Origin: Nocardioides lijunqiniae
GTDB taxonomy: Bacteria > Actinomycetota > Actinomycetes > Propionibacteriales > Nocardioidaceae
Reading direction: 5' to 3'
Assembly: GCF_015024225.1 (NCBI RefSeq)
Contig: NZ_JACJGM010000003.1
Coordinates: 1 to 64,000, forward strand
Length of the DNA: 64,000 nucleotides
Positions 52,037 to 60,558 of this stretch are shown in pieces. The notes beneath the pieces were generated by a model. That model had not been told where the DNA came from and made no database searches. It saw only the letters and a program-made list of their open reading frames with translations. Both the position numbers and the translations under genes were made by a program. Position 1 is the stretch's first letter; every line of letters starts with the position of its first letter.

Positions 52037-53091
52037 GCCGCCGTGCCGGAGAGGACGAGATGACCATGGACCACCACCCGACGGGCAGTCGCGTCACGAT
52101 GCAGCAGGTCGCCGCCGAGGCCGGCGTCTCGGTCTCGACGGTCTCGAAGGTGATCAACGGGCGCTACGGCGTCTCGAGCGACACCTTCGACCACGTCACC
52201 GAGGTCGTCAGCAGGCTCGGCTACGAGGCCAGCCTCGTGGCGCGGAGCCTGCGCAACAGCCGCACCAACGTGCTGGGGGTGCTGGTCGCCGACTTCGAGC
52301 CGTTCAGCACCGAGGTGCTCAAGGGCGCCGCCGACGCGATCCGCGGCACCGGCTTCGAGCTCGTGGCCTACTCGGCAGGCGGGCGTGTCGACGAGCACGT
52401 CGGCTGGGAGCGGCGCTACCTCTCCCGCGTCATGGGCACGCTGGTCGACGGCGCGGTCCTGGTGACGCCGACGGTCACCGACGTCCAGTACGACGGGCCG
52501 ATCGTCGCCGTCGACCCGCACACCGGACGGTCCGCCCTGCCCACCGTCACCGCCGACAACCTCCAGGGCGCGCGCCTGGGCGTCGACCACCTCCTCGAGC
52601 TCGGCCACCGCCGCATCGGCATGGTCACCGGCCGCCCCGACCTGGTCTCGGCCCGGCTGCGCGAGCGCGGCTTCCGCGAGGCGCACGCCGCCGCCGGCGT
52701 CGCGGTCGACGAGTCGCTGATCCGGCTGGGCGCCTTCGAGCCGGACCAGGCCGGGGACGCCGCCCGCGAGCTGCTGGCCCTGCCGGACCCGCCCACCGCG
52801 ATCTTCGCCGCCAACGACCTCTCGGCGATGGCGGCGCTGGAGGTGGCCGAGGAGGTCGGGATCCTGGTCCCCGAGCAGCTGTCGGTCGTCGGCTTCGACA
52901 ACATCCCCGACTCCGCGCTCGCGTCGCCACCGCTCACGACCGTGCAGCAGCCGATCCGGCAGATGGGCCACGACGCCATCGCGATGCTGGTGCGGATGAT
53001 CGCCGGCGAGGAGCTCGCCGAGACCCACGTGACCCTCGAGACCACGCTGGTGAGGCGTCGGTCCACCGCCGCCCCGGGAGGCACCTCATGA
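52033..53091 (+). CDS. LacI-family transcriptional regulator
   Basis: A 352-residue regulator with an N-terminal DNA-binding domain (VTMQQVAAEAGVSVSTVSKVINGRYGVS...EVVSRLGYEASLVARSLR, residues about 22-70). A periplasmic-binding-protein-type effector domain follows (TNVLGVLVADFEPFSTEVLKGA; HRRIGMVTGRPD; LSVVGFDNIPDSALASPPLTTV). It lies inside the sugar operon, overlapping the permease and GH3 genes by 4 bp each. It probably represses the operon at the LacI-type dyad near 48.89 kb until the transported glycoside or its product is bound. Confidence 0.92.
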   Translation: MSRRAGEDEMTMDHHPTGSRVTMQQVAAEAGVSVSTVSKVINGRYGVSSDTFDHVTEVVSRLGYEASLVARSLRNSRTNVLGVLVADFEPFSTEVLKGAADAIRGTGFELVAYSAGGRVDEHVGWERRYLSRVMGTLVDGAVLVTPTVTDVQYDGPIVAVDPHTGRSALPTVTADNLQGARLGVDHLLELGHRRIGMVTGRPDLVSARLRERGFREAHAAAGVAVDESLIRLGAFEPDQAGDAARELLALPDPPTAIFAANDLSAMAALEVAEEVGILVPEQLSVVGFDNIPDSALASPPLTTVQQPIRQMGHDAIAMLVRMIAGEELAETHVTLETTLVRRRSTAAPGGTS

Positions 53092-55376
53092 CCGATCTGT
53101 GGCAGGACCCCCGCGAGACCCCGGAGGCGCGCGTCGCCGACCTGGTGCCGCGGATGACCCTGCGGGAGAAGGTGGGCCAGCTCTCCGGCATCTGGTGGCT
53201 GGACCCCGAGGCCGGCGGCATGGCGCCGATGCTGCGCGAGACGCTCGGTCCTCAGCCCGACTGGGACGAGCTGGTGCAGGACGGCCTGGGTCAGCTGACC
53301 CGCACCTTCGGCACCGCGCCCGTCGCCCCCCGCGAGGGCATGGACCTGTTGGCCAGGCGCCAGCGCGACGTGGTCGCCGCCAACCGCTTCGGCATCCCGG
53401 CCCAGGCGCACGAGGAGTGCCTCACCGGCCTCGCGGTCTGGGGGGCCACCGTCTACCCCTCGCCGCTGTGCTGGGCGGCGACGTTCGACCCCGACCTGGT
53501 GCAGCGCATGGGTGCGCGCATCGCGGACTCGATGCGGGCCCTCGGCGTCCACCAGGGCCTCGCGCCGGTCCTCGACGTGGTGCGCGACGCGCGCTGGGGG
53601 CGCGTCGAGGAGACCCTCGGCGAGGACCCGTTCCTGGTGGGGCTGATGGGGAGCGCCTACGTGCGCGGGCTGGAGGAGGGCGGGGTGGTCGCCACGCTCA
53701 AGCACTTCCTCGGCTACTCCGCCTCGCGCGCCGCGCGCAACCTCGCGCCGGTCTCGGCCGGCCCGCGCGAGCTGGCCGACGTGTTCCTGCCGCCGTTCGA
53801 GATGGCGCTGCGCGCCGGCGCCCGCTCGGTGATGAACTCCTACACCGACATCGACGGCGTGCCCGCGGCCGCCGACCCGGAGCTGTTCACCGCGCTGCTG
53901 CGCGACCAGCTCGGCTTCGAGGGCACGGTGGCGGCCGACTACTTCTCGGTGGCGTTCCTGGAGAGCCTGCACCGGGTCGCGGCCGACCTCGGCGAGGCGG
54001 CCCGCCTCGCGCTGGAGGCCGGCATCGACGTCGAGCTGCCCTCGCCGAAGGCCTACGACGCCCCGCTGCTGGCCGCCGTCACCGCGGGTCTGGTCGACGA
54101 GAAGACCGTCGACCGGGCGGTGTCGCGGGTGCTGCGGCAGAAGTGCGAGCTCGGGCTCCTCGACCCCGGCTGGGCGCCGGTCGAGCCGGCCGACGTCGAC
54201 CTCGACGACGCGGAGTCACGAGCGCTGGCCCTCGAGGTGGCCCAGCGCTCGATCGTCCTGCTCGCCAACGACGGCGCGCTGCCCCTGCGCGAGGGCGTCA
54301 AGGTCGCGCTCGTGGGACCCCGCGCGGACACGCCGCAGGCGATGCAGGGGTGCTACGCGTTCCCCATGCACGTGCTGGTGCACCACCCCGAGGTCGACGA
54401 CGGGCTCACGATCCGCACGGTGCGGGAGGCGCTCGCCGAGACCTACGGCCTCTCCTACGCCCCGGGCTGCCCGGTCCTCGGCGGCGACGACGCCGATCTC
54501 GCGGCGGCGGCAGCCACCGCGGCCGCGGCCGACGTGTGCGTCGTCGTGCTGGGCGACCAGGCCGGCCTGTTCGGCCGAGGCACCTCCGGCGAGGGCTGCG
54601 ACGTACCGGACCTGCGGCTGCCGGGACGCCAGGAGGAGCTCCTCGAGGCGCTGATCGAGACCGGGACTCCGGTCGTCGCGGTGCTCCTCGTCGGACGCCC
54701 CTACGACGTCAGCAGGCTCGCGCCGCGGCTGGCGGCACTGGTGTGCGGCTTCTTCCCGGGCGAGGAGGGCGCGCAGGCCGTCGCCGACGTGCTGTCCGGC
54801 CGGGTCAACCCGTCGGGGCGGCTGCCGGTGAGCTTCCCGGACTCCGGCTCCACGCAGCCGTGGACCTACCTGTCCCCGACGCTGGGGCGGCTGACCGACG
54901 TGAGCAGCGTCGACCCGACACCGCTCTTCCCCTTCGGTCACGGGCTCTCCTACGCCTCGGCCACCTGGGGCGCGGTGACGGCGACGTCCGGCTCGCGGTG
55001 GGACACCGACGGCACCTGCGAGGTCGAGGTCGAGCTGGCCAACGACGCCGACCGGGCGGTCTCGGAGGTCGTGCAGGTCTACCTCCACGACGTCTCGTCC
55101 TCGGTCGTGCGGCCGGTGCAGCAGCTGGTGGGCGCCGCGCGCGTCGACCTCGAGCCGGGTGCCGCCACCACGGTGCGCTTCACGCTGCACGCCGACCTGA
55201 CGTCGTTCACCGCGCGCGACCTGGTGCGCATCGTCGAGCCCGGCCCCGTCGAGCTGTGGGTGGGGGCGTCGAGCGCCGACGTGCGCGGCGTCGTCGCCCT
55301 CGACCTCGCGGGCTCCTCACGCCAGGTCGGTCACGACCGGGTGCTGGAGCCGGAGGTCACTCTCACGTCCCGGTGA
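53088..55376 (+). CDS. Beta-glucosidase, glycoside hydrolase family 3
   Basis: A 762-residue GH3 enzyme. The TIM-barrel domain holds the nucleophile Asp284 ([11 protein letters not shown]). [17 protein letters not shown] segment is seen as [16 protein letters not shown]. The alpha/beta sandwich domain includes [33 protein letters not shown]-terminal fibronectin III-like domain contains [23 protein letters not shown]. No signal peptide, so it acts on imported oligosaccharide or glycoside. Last gene of the sugar operon; it overlaps the convergent echA19 by 14 bp. Confidence 0.92.
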   Translation: MTDLWQDPRETPEARVADLVPRMTLREKVGQLSGIWWLDPEAGGMAPMLRETLGPQPDWDELVQDGLGQLTRTFGTAPVAPREGMDLLARRQRDVVAANRFGIPAQAHEECLTGLAVWGATVYPSPLCWAATFDPDLVQRMGARIADSMRALGVHQGLAPVLDVVRDARWGRVEETLGEDPFLVGLMGSAYVRGLEEGGVVATLKHFLGYSASRAARNLAPVSAGPRELADVFLPPFEMALRAGARSVMNSYTDIDGVPAAADPELFTALLRDQLGFEGTVAADYFSVAFLESLHRVAADLGEAARLALEAGIDVELPSPKAYDAPLLAAVTAGLVDEKTVDRAVSRVLRQKCELGLLDPGWAPVEPADVDLDDAESRALALEVAQRSIVLLANDGALPLREGVKVALVGPRADTPQAMQGCYAFPMHVLVHHPEVDDGLTIRTVREALAETYGLSYAPGCPVLGGDDADLAAAAATAAAADVCVVVLGDQAGLFGRGTSGEGCDVPDLRLPGRQEELLEALIETGTPVVAVLLVGRPYDVSRLAPRLAALVCGFFPGEEGAQAVADVLSGRVNPSGRLPVSFPDSGSTQPWTYLSPTLGRLTDVSSVDPTPLFPFGHGLSYASATWGAVTATSGSRWDTDGTCEVEVELANDADRAVSEVVQVYLHDVSSSVVRPVQQLVGAARVDLEPGAATTVRFTLHADLTSFTARDLVRIVEPGPVELWVGASSADVRGVVALDLAGSSRQVGHDRVLEPEVTLTSR

Positions 55377-56184
55377 ACTCCGGGGCCCGCTTCTCGGCGA
55401 ACGCCCGCGGGCCCTCCTTGGCGTCGTGGGACTTGAAGACAGCGGCGCCGACGCGGGCGTCGTCGGCCCAGCAGTCGTCCTCGTGCTTGCCCTCGGAGTC
55501 GCGCATGGTCTTGAGGATCGCCTGCACGGCGATGGGGCCGTTGGCGGCGATCAGGTCGGCGATCTCGTGGGCCTTCGCGAGCGCCTCGCCGTCGGGGACC
55601 ACGTGGCCGATGAGCCCGACCTCCTTGGCCTCCGGCGCCTTCATCGTGCGGCCGGTGAGGAGCAGCTCGGCGGCGACGGTGTAGGGCAGCTGCCGGATCA
55701 GCCGGACCGCCGAGCCGCCCATCGGGTACAGGCTCCACCGCGCCTCGGCGACGCCGAACTTCGCCGACTCGCCGGCCACGCGGATGTCGGTGCCCTGGAG
55801 GATCTCGGTGCCGCCGGCGACGGCCGGGCCCTCGACCGCGGCGATCAGCGGCTTGGTGAGGCGGAAGCCCTTGAGCAGCGACTTGATGACCGACGGGTCG
55901 AACTCGCCGGACTCGAAGCTGTCCGACGGCGGCCGGGAGTTCATCGCCTTGAGGTCGGCGCCCGCGCAGAAGTAGCCACCCGCTCCGGTGAGGATGCAGA
56001 CCCGGATCGAGTCGTCGGAGTTCACCCGGTCCCAGGCGTCGCTCATGATCTGGAGCATCTCGCCGGACAGCGCGTTGCGGGCCTCGGGACGGTTCATCGT
56101 CACCACGAGCTTGTGGCCCACCTGCTCCACGAGGCAGTGCGGCTGGGGCTCGGCGGGGGAGTCGGGAGCGTCGGCGCTGGTCAT
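55363..56184 (-). CDS. echA19: EchA19, steroid enoyl-CoA hydratase
   Basis: A 273-residue crotonase-fold enzyme ([66 protein letters not shown], with the oxyanion-hole segments intact). EchA19 hydrates the unsaturated side-chain CoA ester of sterols. It is divergent from fadD19, as Rv3516/Rv3515c are, with a KstR-type site between. It converges on the GH3 gene with a 14-bp overlap. Confidence 0.9.
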   Translation of the reverse strand: MTSADAPDSPAEPQPHCLVEQVGHKLVVTMNRPEARNALSGEMLQIMSDAWDRVNSDDSIRVCILTGAGGYFCAGADLKAMNSRPPSDSFESGEFDPSVIKSLLKGFRLTKPLIAAVEGPAVAGGTEILQGTDIRVAGESAKFGVAEARWSLYPMGGSAVRLIRQLPYTVAAELLLTGRTMKAPEAKEVGLIGHVVPDGEALAKAHEIADLIAANGPIAVQAILKTMRDSEGKHEDDCWADDARVGAAVFKSHDAKEGPRAFAEKRAPEFTGT

Positions 56185-56206
56185 GTCCAGGAGGCTAGCG
56201 AAAAAC

Positions 56207-56220
56207 GAGAACGTGTTCTA
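56207..56220. promoter_or_regulatory. KstR-type operator between echA19 and fadD19
   Basis: GAGAACGTGTTCTA matches TNNAACNNGTTNNA except for the first base. It lies in the 46-bp divergent spacer, 10 bp before the fadD19 GTG and 22 bp from the echA19 ATG, so it can control both genes. Confidence 0.76.
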
Positions 56221-56224
56221 GTCT
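56219..56224 (+). promoter_or_regulatory. Likely -10 element of leaderless fadD19 promoter
   Basis: TAGTCT is followed by CGCGGC (6 bp) and the GTG at 56231, with no ribosome-binding site between. Same geometry as fadD8 and fadA5, implying a leaderless transcript overlapping the operator. Confidence 0.5.
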
Positions 56225-56230
56225 CGCGGC

Positions 56231-57874
56231 GTGGCCCTCAACATCGCTGATCTCTTCGAACACGCCGTCGACGCCGCCCCCGAGAACCCCGCCCTGAAGG
56301 TCGGGGACCGGGTGGCGACCTACGCCGAGCTGGAGCGCGAGGCCAACCGGCTCGCCCACTACCTGCAGTCGCGGGGCGTCGGGCCCGGCGACCACGTGGC
56401 CGTCTACGCGAAGAACAGCGTGGAGCACGTCGTGGCGGTCCTCGCCGTGACGAAGGTGCGTGCGGTCAACATCAACGTCAACTACCGCTACGTCGAGGGC
56501 GAGCTCAACTACCTCTTCGACAACGCCGACGTGGTGGCGCTGATCCACGAGCGCACCTACGCGCCCCTGGTCGCCGCCTGCGCCCCGAAGCACGAGAAGC
56601 TCACCACGTTCGTGGCGATCCCCGACGTGCTCGACCCCGACAACGACTCCGACCTCTCCTCCTTCGGCGGCGTCACCCTGGCCGAGGCGCTGGAGGGGCA
56701 GAGCGACGAGCGCGACTTCGAGGAGCGCAGCCCCGACGACCTGCACATCATCTACACCGGCGGCACGACCGGCTTCCCGAAGGGCGTCATGTGGCGCCAC
56801 GAGGACTTCTGGCGAGTCCTGGGCGGCGGCATCGACTTCTACAGCGGCGAGCCGCTCGACGAGCTCGACCAGTCCAAGCAGGCCACCGAGCCGCGCATGG
56901 TCACGTTCCCCCTCAGCCCGCTCATGCACGGCGGTGCCCAGGCGGGGCTGCTCATGCACCTCTTCGCCGGCCACCTGACCGTGCTCGAGCCGAAGTTCGA
57001 CGCGCAGCGCACCTGGGAGATCATCGCGCGCGACGGCGTGCAGCTGATCTTCATGACGGGCGACGCGATGGCGCGTCCGCTGATCGAGGAGTACGAGCGC
57101 AAGGCCGCGACCGGCACGCCGTACGACGCGTCCAGCCTGTTCGTCATCTCCAGCAGCGCCGCGATCTTCAGCCCGCAGGTCAAGGAGCGCTGGATGACGG
57201 CGTTCCCCAACGGCGTCTTCACCGACTCCGTCGGCGCGTCGGAGACCGGCTTCCAGGGCATGGGCATGCAGGACAAGAACTCCATCAGCCACGACGGCCC
57301 GGTGGTCGGTCTCGGCCCGGCCAGCGTGGTGATCGGGGACGACAACCACGTGCTCGATCTCGCCACCAACGTCGGCAGGATCGGCCGGCTCGGCCGCGGC
57401 GGCTCCGTGCCCGTGGGCTACTACAAGGACCCCGAGAAGTCGGCCAAGACGTTCCTGCAGATCGACGGCGAGCGCTACTCCGTGCCGGGCGACTTCGCCC
57501 GCATCGAGACCGACGGCCGGGTCACCCTGCTGGGCCGCGGGTCCAACTGCGTCAACACCGGCGGCGAGAAGGTCTACCCGGAGGAGGTGGAGATGGCGAT
57601 CAAGGGCCACCCCGCCGTCTACGACTGCCTCGTGGTCGGGATCCCCGACGAGAAGTTCGGCCAGGCCGTCGCCGCTGTCGTCCAGCCGCGCGAGGGCGAG
57701 ACCGTCGAGCTGGACGAGCTGCGCGACTTCCTGCGCGCCTCGATCTCGGGCTACAAGCTGCCGCGTGCACTGACGCTGGTGCCGGAGATCCCGCGCAACG
57801 CGACGGGCAAGGCGCAGTACCCCAAGGCCAAGGAGATGGCGCTGGCCACGCAGTCCGCGGGAGCGGGTGCCTGA
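56231..57874 (+). CDS. fadD19: FadD19, steroid-CoA ligase (C-24-branched sterol side chains)
   Basis: A 547-residue adenylate-forming enzyme with MALNIADLFEHAVDAAPENPALKVGDRVATYAELEREANRLAHYL at the start and the YTGGTTGFPKGVMWRHED P-loop near residue 175. TDSVGASETGFQGMG, then SVPGDFARIETDGRVTLLGRGSNCVNTGGEKVYPEEVEMA and IPRNATGKAQYPKAKEM with the catalytic Lys complete it. FadD19 forms the CoA thioester of 3-oxo-cholestenoic-type acids; in Rhodococcus it is essential for C-24-branched sterols. Divergent from echA19 and coupled to the next gene by a 1-bp overlap (TGATG). Confidence 0.93.
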   Translation: MALNIADLFEHAVDAAPENPALKVGDRVATYAELEREANRLAHYLQSRGVGPGDHVAVYAKNSVEHVVAVLAVTKVRAVNINVNYRYVEGELNYLFDNADVVALIHERTYAPLVAACAPKHEKLTTFVAIPDVLDPDNDSDLSSFGGVTLAEALEGQSDERDFEERSPDDLHIIYTGGTTGFPKGVMWRHEDFWRVLGGGIDFYSGEPLDELDQSKQATEPRMVTFPLSPLMHGGAQAGLLMHLFAGHLTVLEPKFDAQRTWEIIARDGVQLIFMTGDAMARPLIEEYERKAATGTPYDASSLFVISSSAAIFSPQVKERWMTAFPNGVFTDSVGASETGFQGMGMQDKNSISHDGPVVGLGPASVVIGDDNHVLDLATNVGRIGRLGRGGSVPVGYYKDPEKSAKTFLQIDGERYSVPGDFARIETDGRVTLLGRGSNCVNTGGEKVYPEEVEMAIKGHPAVYDCLVVGIPDEKFGQAVAAVVQPREGETVELDELRDFLRASISGYKLPRALTLVPEIPRNATGKAQYPKAKEMALATQSAGAGA

Positions 57875-58983
57875 TGCGCACCCCGCTGTGCGAGGAGTTC
57901 GGGATCGACTACCCGATCTTCGCCTTCACCCCCTCCGAGCACGTCGCGGCCGCCGTCTCGCGCGCCGGTGGCCTCGGGGTGCTGGGCTGCGTGCGGTTCA
58001 ACGACACCGAGGAGCTCGAGCGGGTCCTGACCTGGCTCGACGACAACACCGACGGCAAGCCCTACGGCGTCGACATCGTGATGCCGATGAAGATCCCCAC
58101 CGAGGGCACCTCCCTCGACCTCGGCGCGATGATCCCCGAGGAGCACCGGCAGTTCGTCGACGAGACGCTGCTCAAGCTCGGCGTCCCGCCGCTGCCCGAG
58201 GGCGAGGGCCGTGAGGGCGTGCTGGGCTGGCTGCACTCGGTGGCCCGCTCGCACCTGGACGTCGCGCTGAAGCACCGCCCGGTGCTGATCGCCAACGCGC
58301 TGGGGTCCCCGCCCGTCGACGTGATCGAGAAGTGCCACGAGCACGGCATCAAGGTCGCCGCGCTGGCCGGCGCGGCCAAGCACGCGCTCAGCCACGTCGC
58401 CAACGGCGTCGACATCATCGTGGCCCAGGGCTACGAGGCCGGCGGCCACACCGGCGAGGTCGCCAGCATGGTGCTCACCCCGGACGTCGTCGACGCGGTC
58501 GGGCCCGACGTGCCCGTGCTGGGCGCCGGCGGCATCGGTTCGGGCCGTCAGGTGGCGGCGTCGCTGGCGCTCGGCGCGCAAGGCGTGTGGATGGGCTCCA
58601 TCTGGCTCGGCACGCAGGAGTACCAGCTCATGGGTGCCGCCAACAGCGATGCCTGGGAGACCGCCTTCACCCGCGCCACGAGCAGCGACACCGTGCGCAC
58701 CCGCGTCTACACCGGCAAGCCGGCCCGTCTGCTCAAGACGAAGTGGACCGAGGCCTGGGCCGAGGAGGGCGCCCCGCAGCCGCTGCCGATGCCGCTGCAG
58801 AACCTGCTGGTCGCGCAGGCCCACAACCGGATCTCGGCCGCCAACGACCCCGACGTGATCTCGATGCCGATCGGTCAGATCGTCGGCCGCATGAACGAGG
58901 TGCGACCCGTGGCCGACGTCGTCGCCGACCTGGTCAGCGAGTTCGAGGAGACGGTCCGCAAGCTCGACAAGATCAGTGACTGA
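57874..58983 (+). CDS. Nitronate monooxygenase-like flavoprotein coupled to fadD19
   Basis: A 369-residue NMO-superfamily protein. N-terminal FGIDYPIFAFTPSEHVAAAVSRAGGLGVLGC, middle DIIVAQGYEAGGHTGEVASMVLTP and VPVLGAGGIGSGRQVAASLALGAQGVWMGSIW (FMN phosphate-binding). Similar proteins occur in mycobacterial steroid clusters; IpdC at 14386 is a distant paralogue. It overlaps fadD19 by one base, so it shares the KstR-controlled transcript. A role on unsaturated sterol-CoA intermediates is inferred; the reaction is unknown. Confidence 0.78.
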   Translation: MRTPLCEEFGIDYPIFAFTPSEHVAAAVSRAGGLGVLGCVRFNDTEELERVLTWLDDNTDGKPYGVDIVMPMKIPTEGTSLDLGAMIPEEHRQFVDETLLKLGVPPLPEGEGREGVLGWLHSVARSHLDVALKHRPVLIANALGSPPVDVIEKCHEHGIKVAALAGAAKHALSHVANGVDIIVAQGYEAGGHTGEVASMVLTPDVVDAVGPDVPVLGAGGIGSGRQVAASLALGAQGVWMGSIWLGTQEYQLMGAANSDAWETAFTRATSSDTVRTRVYTGKPARLLKTKWTEAWAEEGAPQPLPMPLQNLLVAQAHNRISAANDPDVISMPIGQIVGRMNEVRPVADVVADLVSEFEETVRKLDKISD

Positions 58984-60057
58984 TCAGTAGGGCGTCGTCC
59001 GGGCGATGGCCAGGGCCCGCGCGAGCTTGAACGGCGTCGCCTGGAAGTGCAGCCACGGCCGGCCCGACCAGATGAACGCGTCGAGCGTGGTGCCCGCGAG
59101 GGCGCGGACGTCGGCGGGCAGGCCCGTGGAGGGACTGGCGACCGCCGTCGTCGGCGGGATGCCCAGCGTGACGCAGCGCTGCTGGGTGCGGGTGCGGCAC
59201 GGAGCGGCGTCGTCGAAGTCGCGGCCCGCGGGGTGCGCCTCCCACCATCCGTGCGTGAACGGCCGTCCGCTCTGCGAGGTGTCGACGACCGCGCGCTTGC
59301 CCGGCAGGCCGCGGGCCGCCAGCCGGGCGGCGACCTGCGCGCCGTACCGGATGTTGGCCTCGGGGGAGTCGTAGTGCGTGACGTTGAGGGCGAAGCCGCG
59401 CGTGTGCTCGACGCCGAGGCTGACGAGCAGCTTGGCGGCGTCGTCGGGGCCGAGCCAGTCGGACGCGCCGGCGTCGAGGTAGACGTGGGTGTTGGGCAGG
59501 GCGCTGAAGACCTTGGCGCTCCAGGTGATGAGCCTGCTGGGGATCCTCGAGCCGCGGGGGGCGCAGCGTGCGAACGGGCCGTCGGGCTGGAGCACGAGCA
59601 TCGTGTGCGTGTCGTCCAGCTCGCGGGCGAAGCGCCGGATCCACCGCCGGTAGCTCGTCCGCTCGGCCTTGGTCGGCAGCCGCTTGCACGCGTTGTGCTC
59701 CCACGGCCGCATCCGGAAGACGCTCATCGAGACCATGACCTCGGGGTCGCCGCCGGTGGCGTTCTCGACGTACGTGCGGACCTTGGTGGCGATCTCGTCG
59801 TCGGGGATCCACCCGCCGAACCACGTGGCCTTGGGCCGCAGCGCGATCTTGGCGAGCAGCGCCTTGCGCTTGCCCGTGGCCCGCTCGTAGGGCTTCCACG
59901 CCAGCTCCTGGGTGCCCTGGTAGACGCCCCACGTGCGACCCGCGAGCGGGTTGCGCGGGTCGGGGTCGTCGGGTGCGGCCGCTCCGGAGTGTGCCGGGGG
60001 AGCCACGGTGAGGGAGGCCGCCAGGGCCACGAGGAGGACGATCATGCGCCGAGTCAC
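58984..60057 (-). CDS. Secreted glycoside hydrolase family 6-like protein
   Basis: A 357-residue secreted protein with a Sec signal peptide (MTRRMIVLLVALAASLTVAPPAHS). Visible GH6 features: VYLDAGASDWLGPDDAAKLL, SQSGRPFTHGWWEAHPAGRDFDD, CVTLGIPPTTA and FIWSGRPWLHFQATPF. LVLQPDGP (Asp159) aligns with the LEPD catalytic strand of GH6. The usual RDC region carrying the acid Asp reads RPWEHNAC, which is atypical. No cellulose-binding module. Likely a beta-1,4-glucanase-like enzyme, possibly of altered activity. Convergent with the NMO-like gene with no gap. Confidence 0.75.
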   Translation of the reverse strand: MTRRMIVLLVALAASLTVAPPAHSGAAAPDDPDPRNPLAGRTWGVYQGTQELAWKPYERATGKRKALLAKIALRPKATWFGGWIPDDEIATKVRTYVENATGGDPEVMVSMSVFRMRPWEHNACKRLPTKAERTSYRRWIRRFARELDDTHTMLVLQPDGPFARCAPRGSRIPSRLITWSAKVFSALPNTHVYLDAGASDWLGPDDAAKLLVSLGVEHTRGFALNVTHYDSPEANIRYGAQVAARLAARGLPGKRAVVDTSQSGRPFTHGWWEAHPAGRDFDDAAPCRTRTQQRCVTLGIPPTTAVASPSTGLPADVRALAGTTLDAFIWSGRPWLHFQATPFKLARALAIARTTPY

Positions 60058-60143
60058 GGGCTCAGGCTACGGCCGCCGGTCGGGGCGGCGCTGCGGAACG
60101 GACGACCTGATCGTCGGCGTCCGCGCCCCTGTACGTTCGCGTC

Positions 60144-60458
60144 ATGACCATCCTGAGCGGCCCCCGCGTCCGGCACTCCGTCGTCTTCACCCTCCGCCAC
60201 GAGGAGGGCAGCCCCGAGGCCGAGGCCTTCCTGGCCGCCCTCGCGGCCCTCGGTGACATCGACGGCGTCGAGGAGCTCGAGGTCGTGCGCGAGGTCAGCC
60301 CCAAGAACGACTACCGGCTCGGCGTCGCGATGGAGTTCGCCGACCGCGCGGCCTACGAGGCCTACAACGGCCACCCCGACCACGTCGCCTTCGTCCGCGA
60401 CCGCTGGGACGCCGACGTCGCCGACTTCATGGAGATCGACTTCGAGGCGCTTGGCTAG
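60144..60458 (+). CDS. Dabb family protein (stress-responsive alpha/beta barrel)
   Basis: A 104-residue protein with the dimeric alpha/beta-barrel pattern: VRHSVVFTLRHEEGSPEAEAFLAAL, ELEVVREVSPKNDYRLGVAMEFADRAAYEAYNGHPDHVAFVRDRW. Dabb proteins form small homodimers; enzyme roles are known in few cases. The spacer to the next gene is about 100 bp and holds a GC-rich dyad at 60533-60548. Divergent from the GH6-like gene with 86 bp between. Confidence 0.82.
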   Translation: MTILSGPRVRHSVVFTLRHEEGSPEAEAFLAALAALGDIDGVEELEVVREVSPKNDYRLGVAMEFADRAAYEAYNGHPDHVAFVRDRWDADVADFMEIDFEALG

Positions 60459-60532
60459 GACGCCCCCGCCCGTGGGAGGCCCCGGACCGCCGGGGCAAGG
60501 AGCTCGTCTTCCTCGCCCGCGCACGCCGATGA

Positions 60533-60548
60533 CCCCGCCGGGGCGGGG
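60533..60548. terminator. GC-rich dyad between convergent genes
   Basis: CCCCGCC at 60533-60539 and GGCGGGG at 60542-60548 form a hairpin with a 2-bp loop. It lies 75 bp after the Dabb gene stop and 11 bp before the DUF222-HNH stop on the other strand. It has no T tract, and GC-rich dyads are common by chance in this base composition, so the call is weak. Confidence 0.3.
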
Positions 60549-60558
60549 TGTGGGGCGG

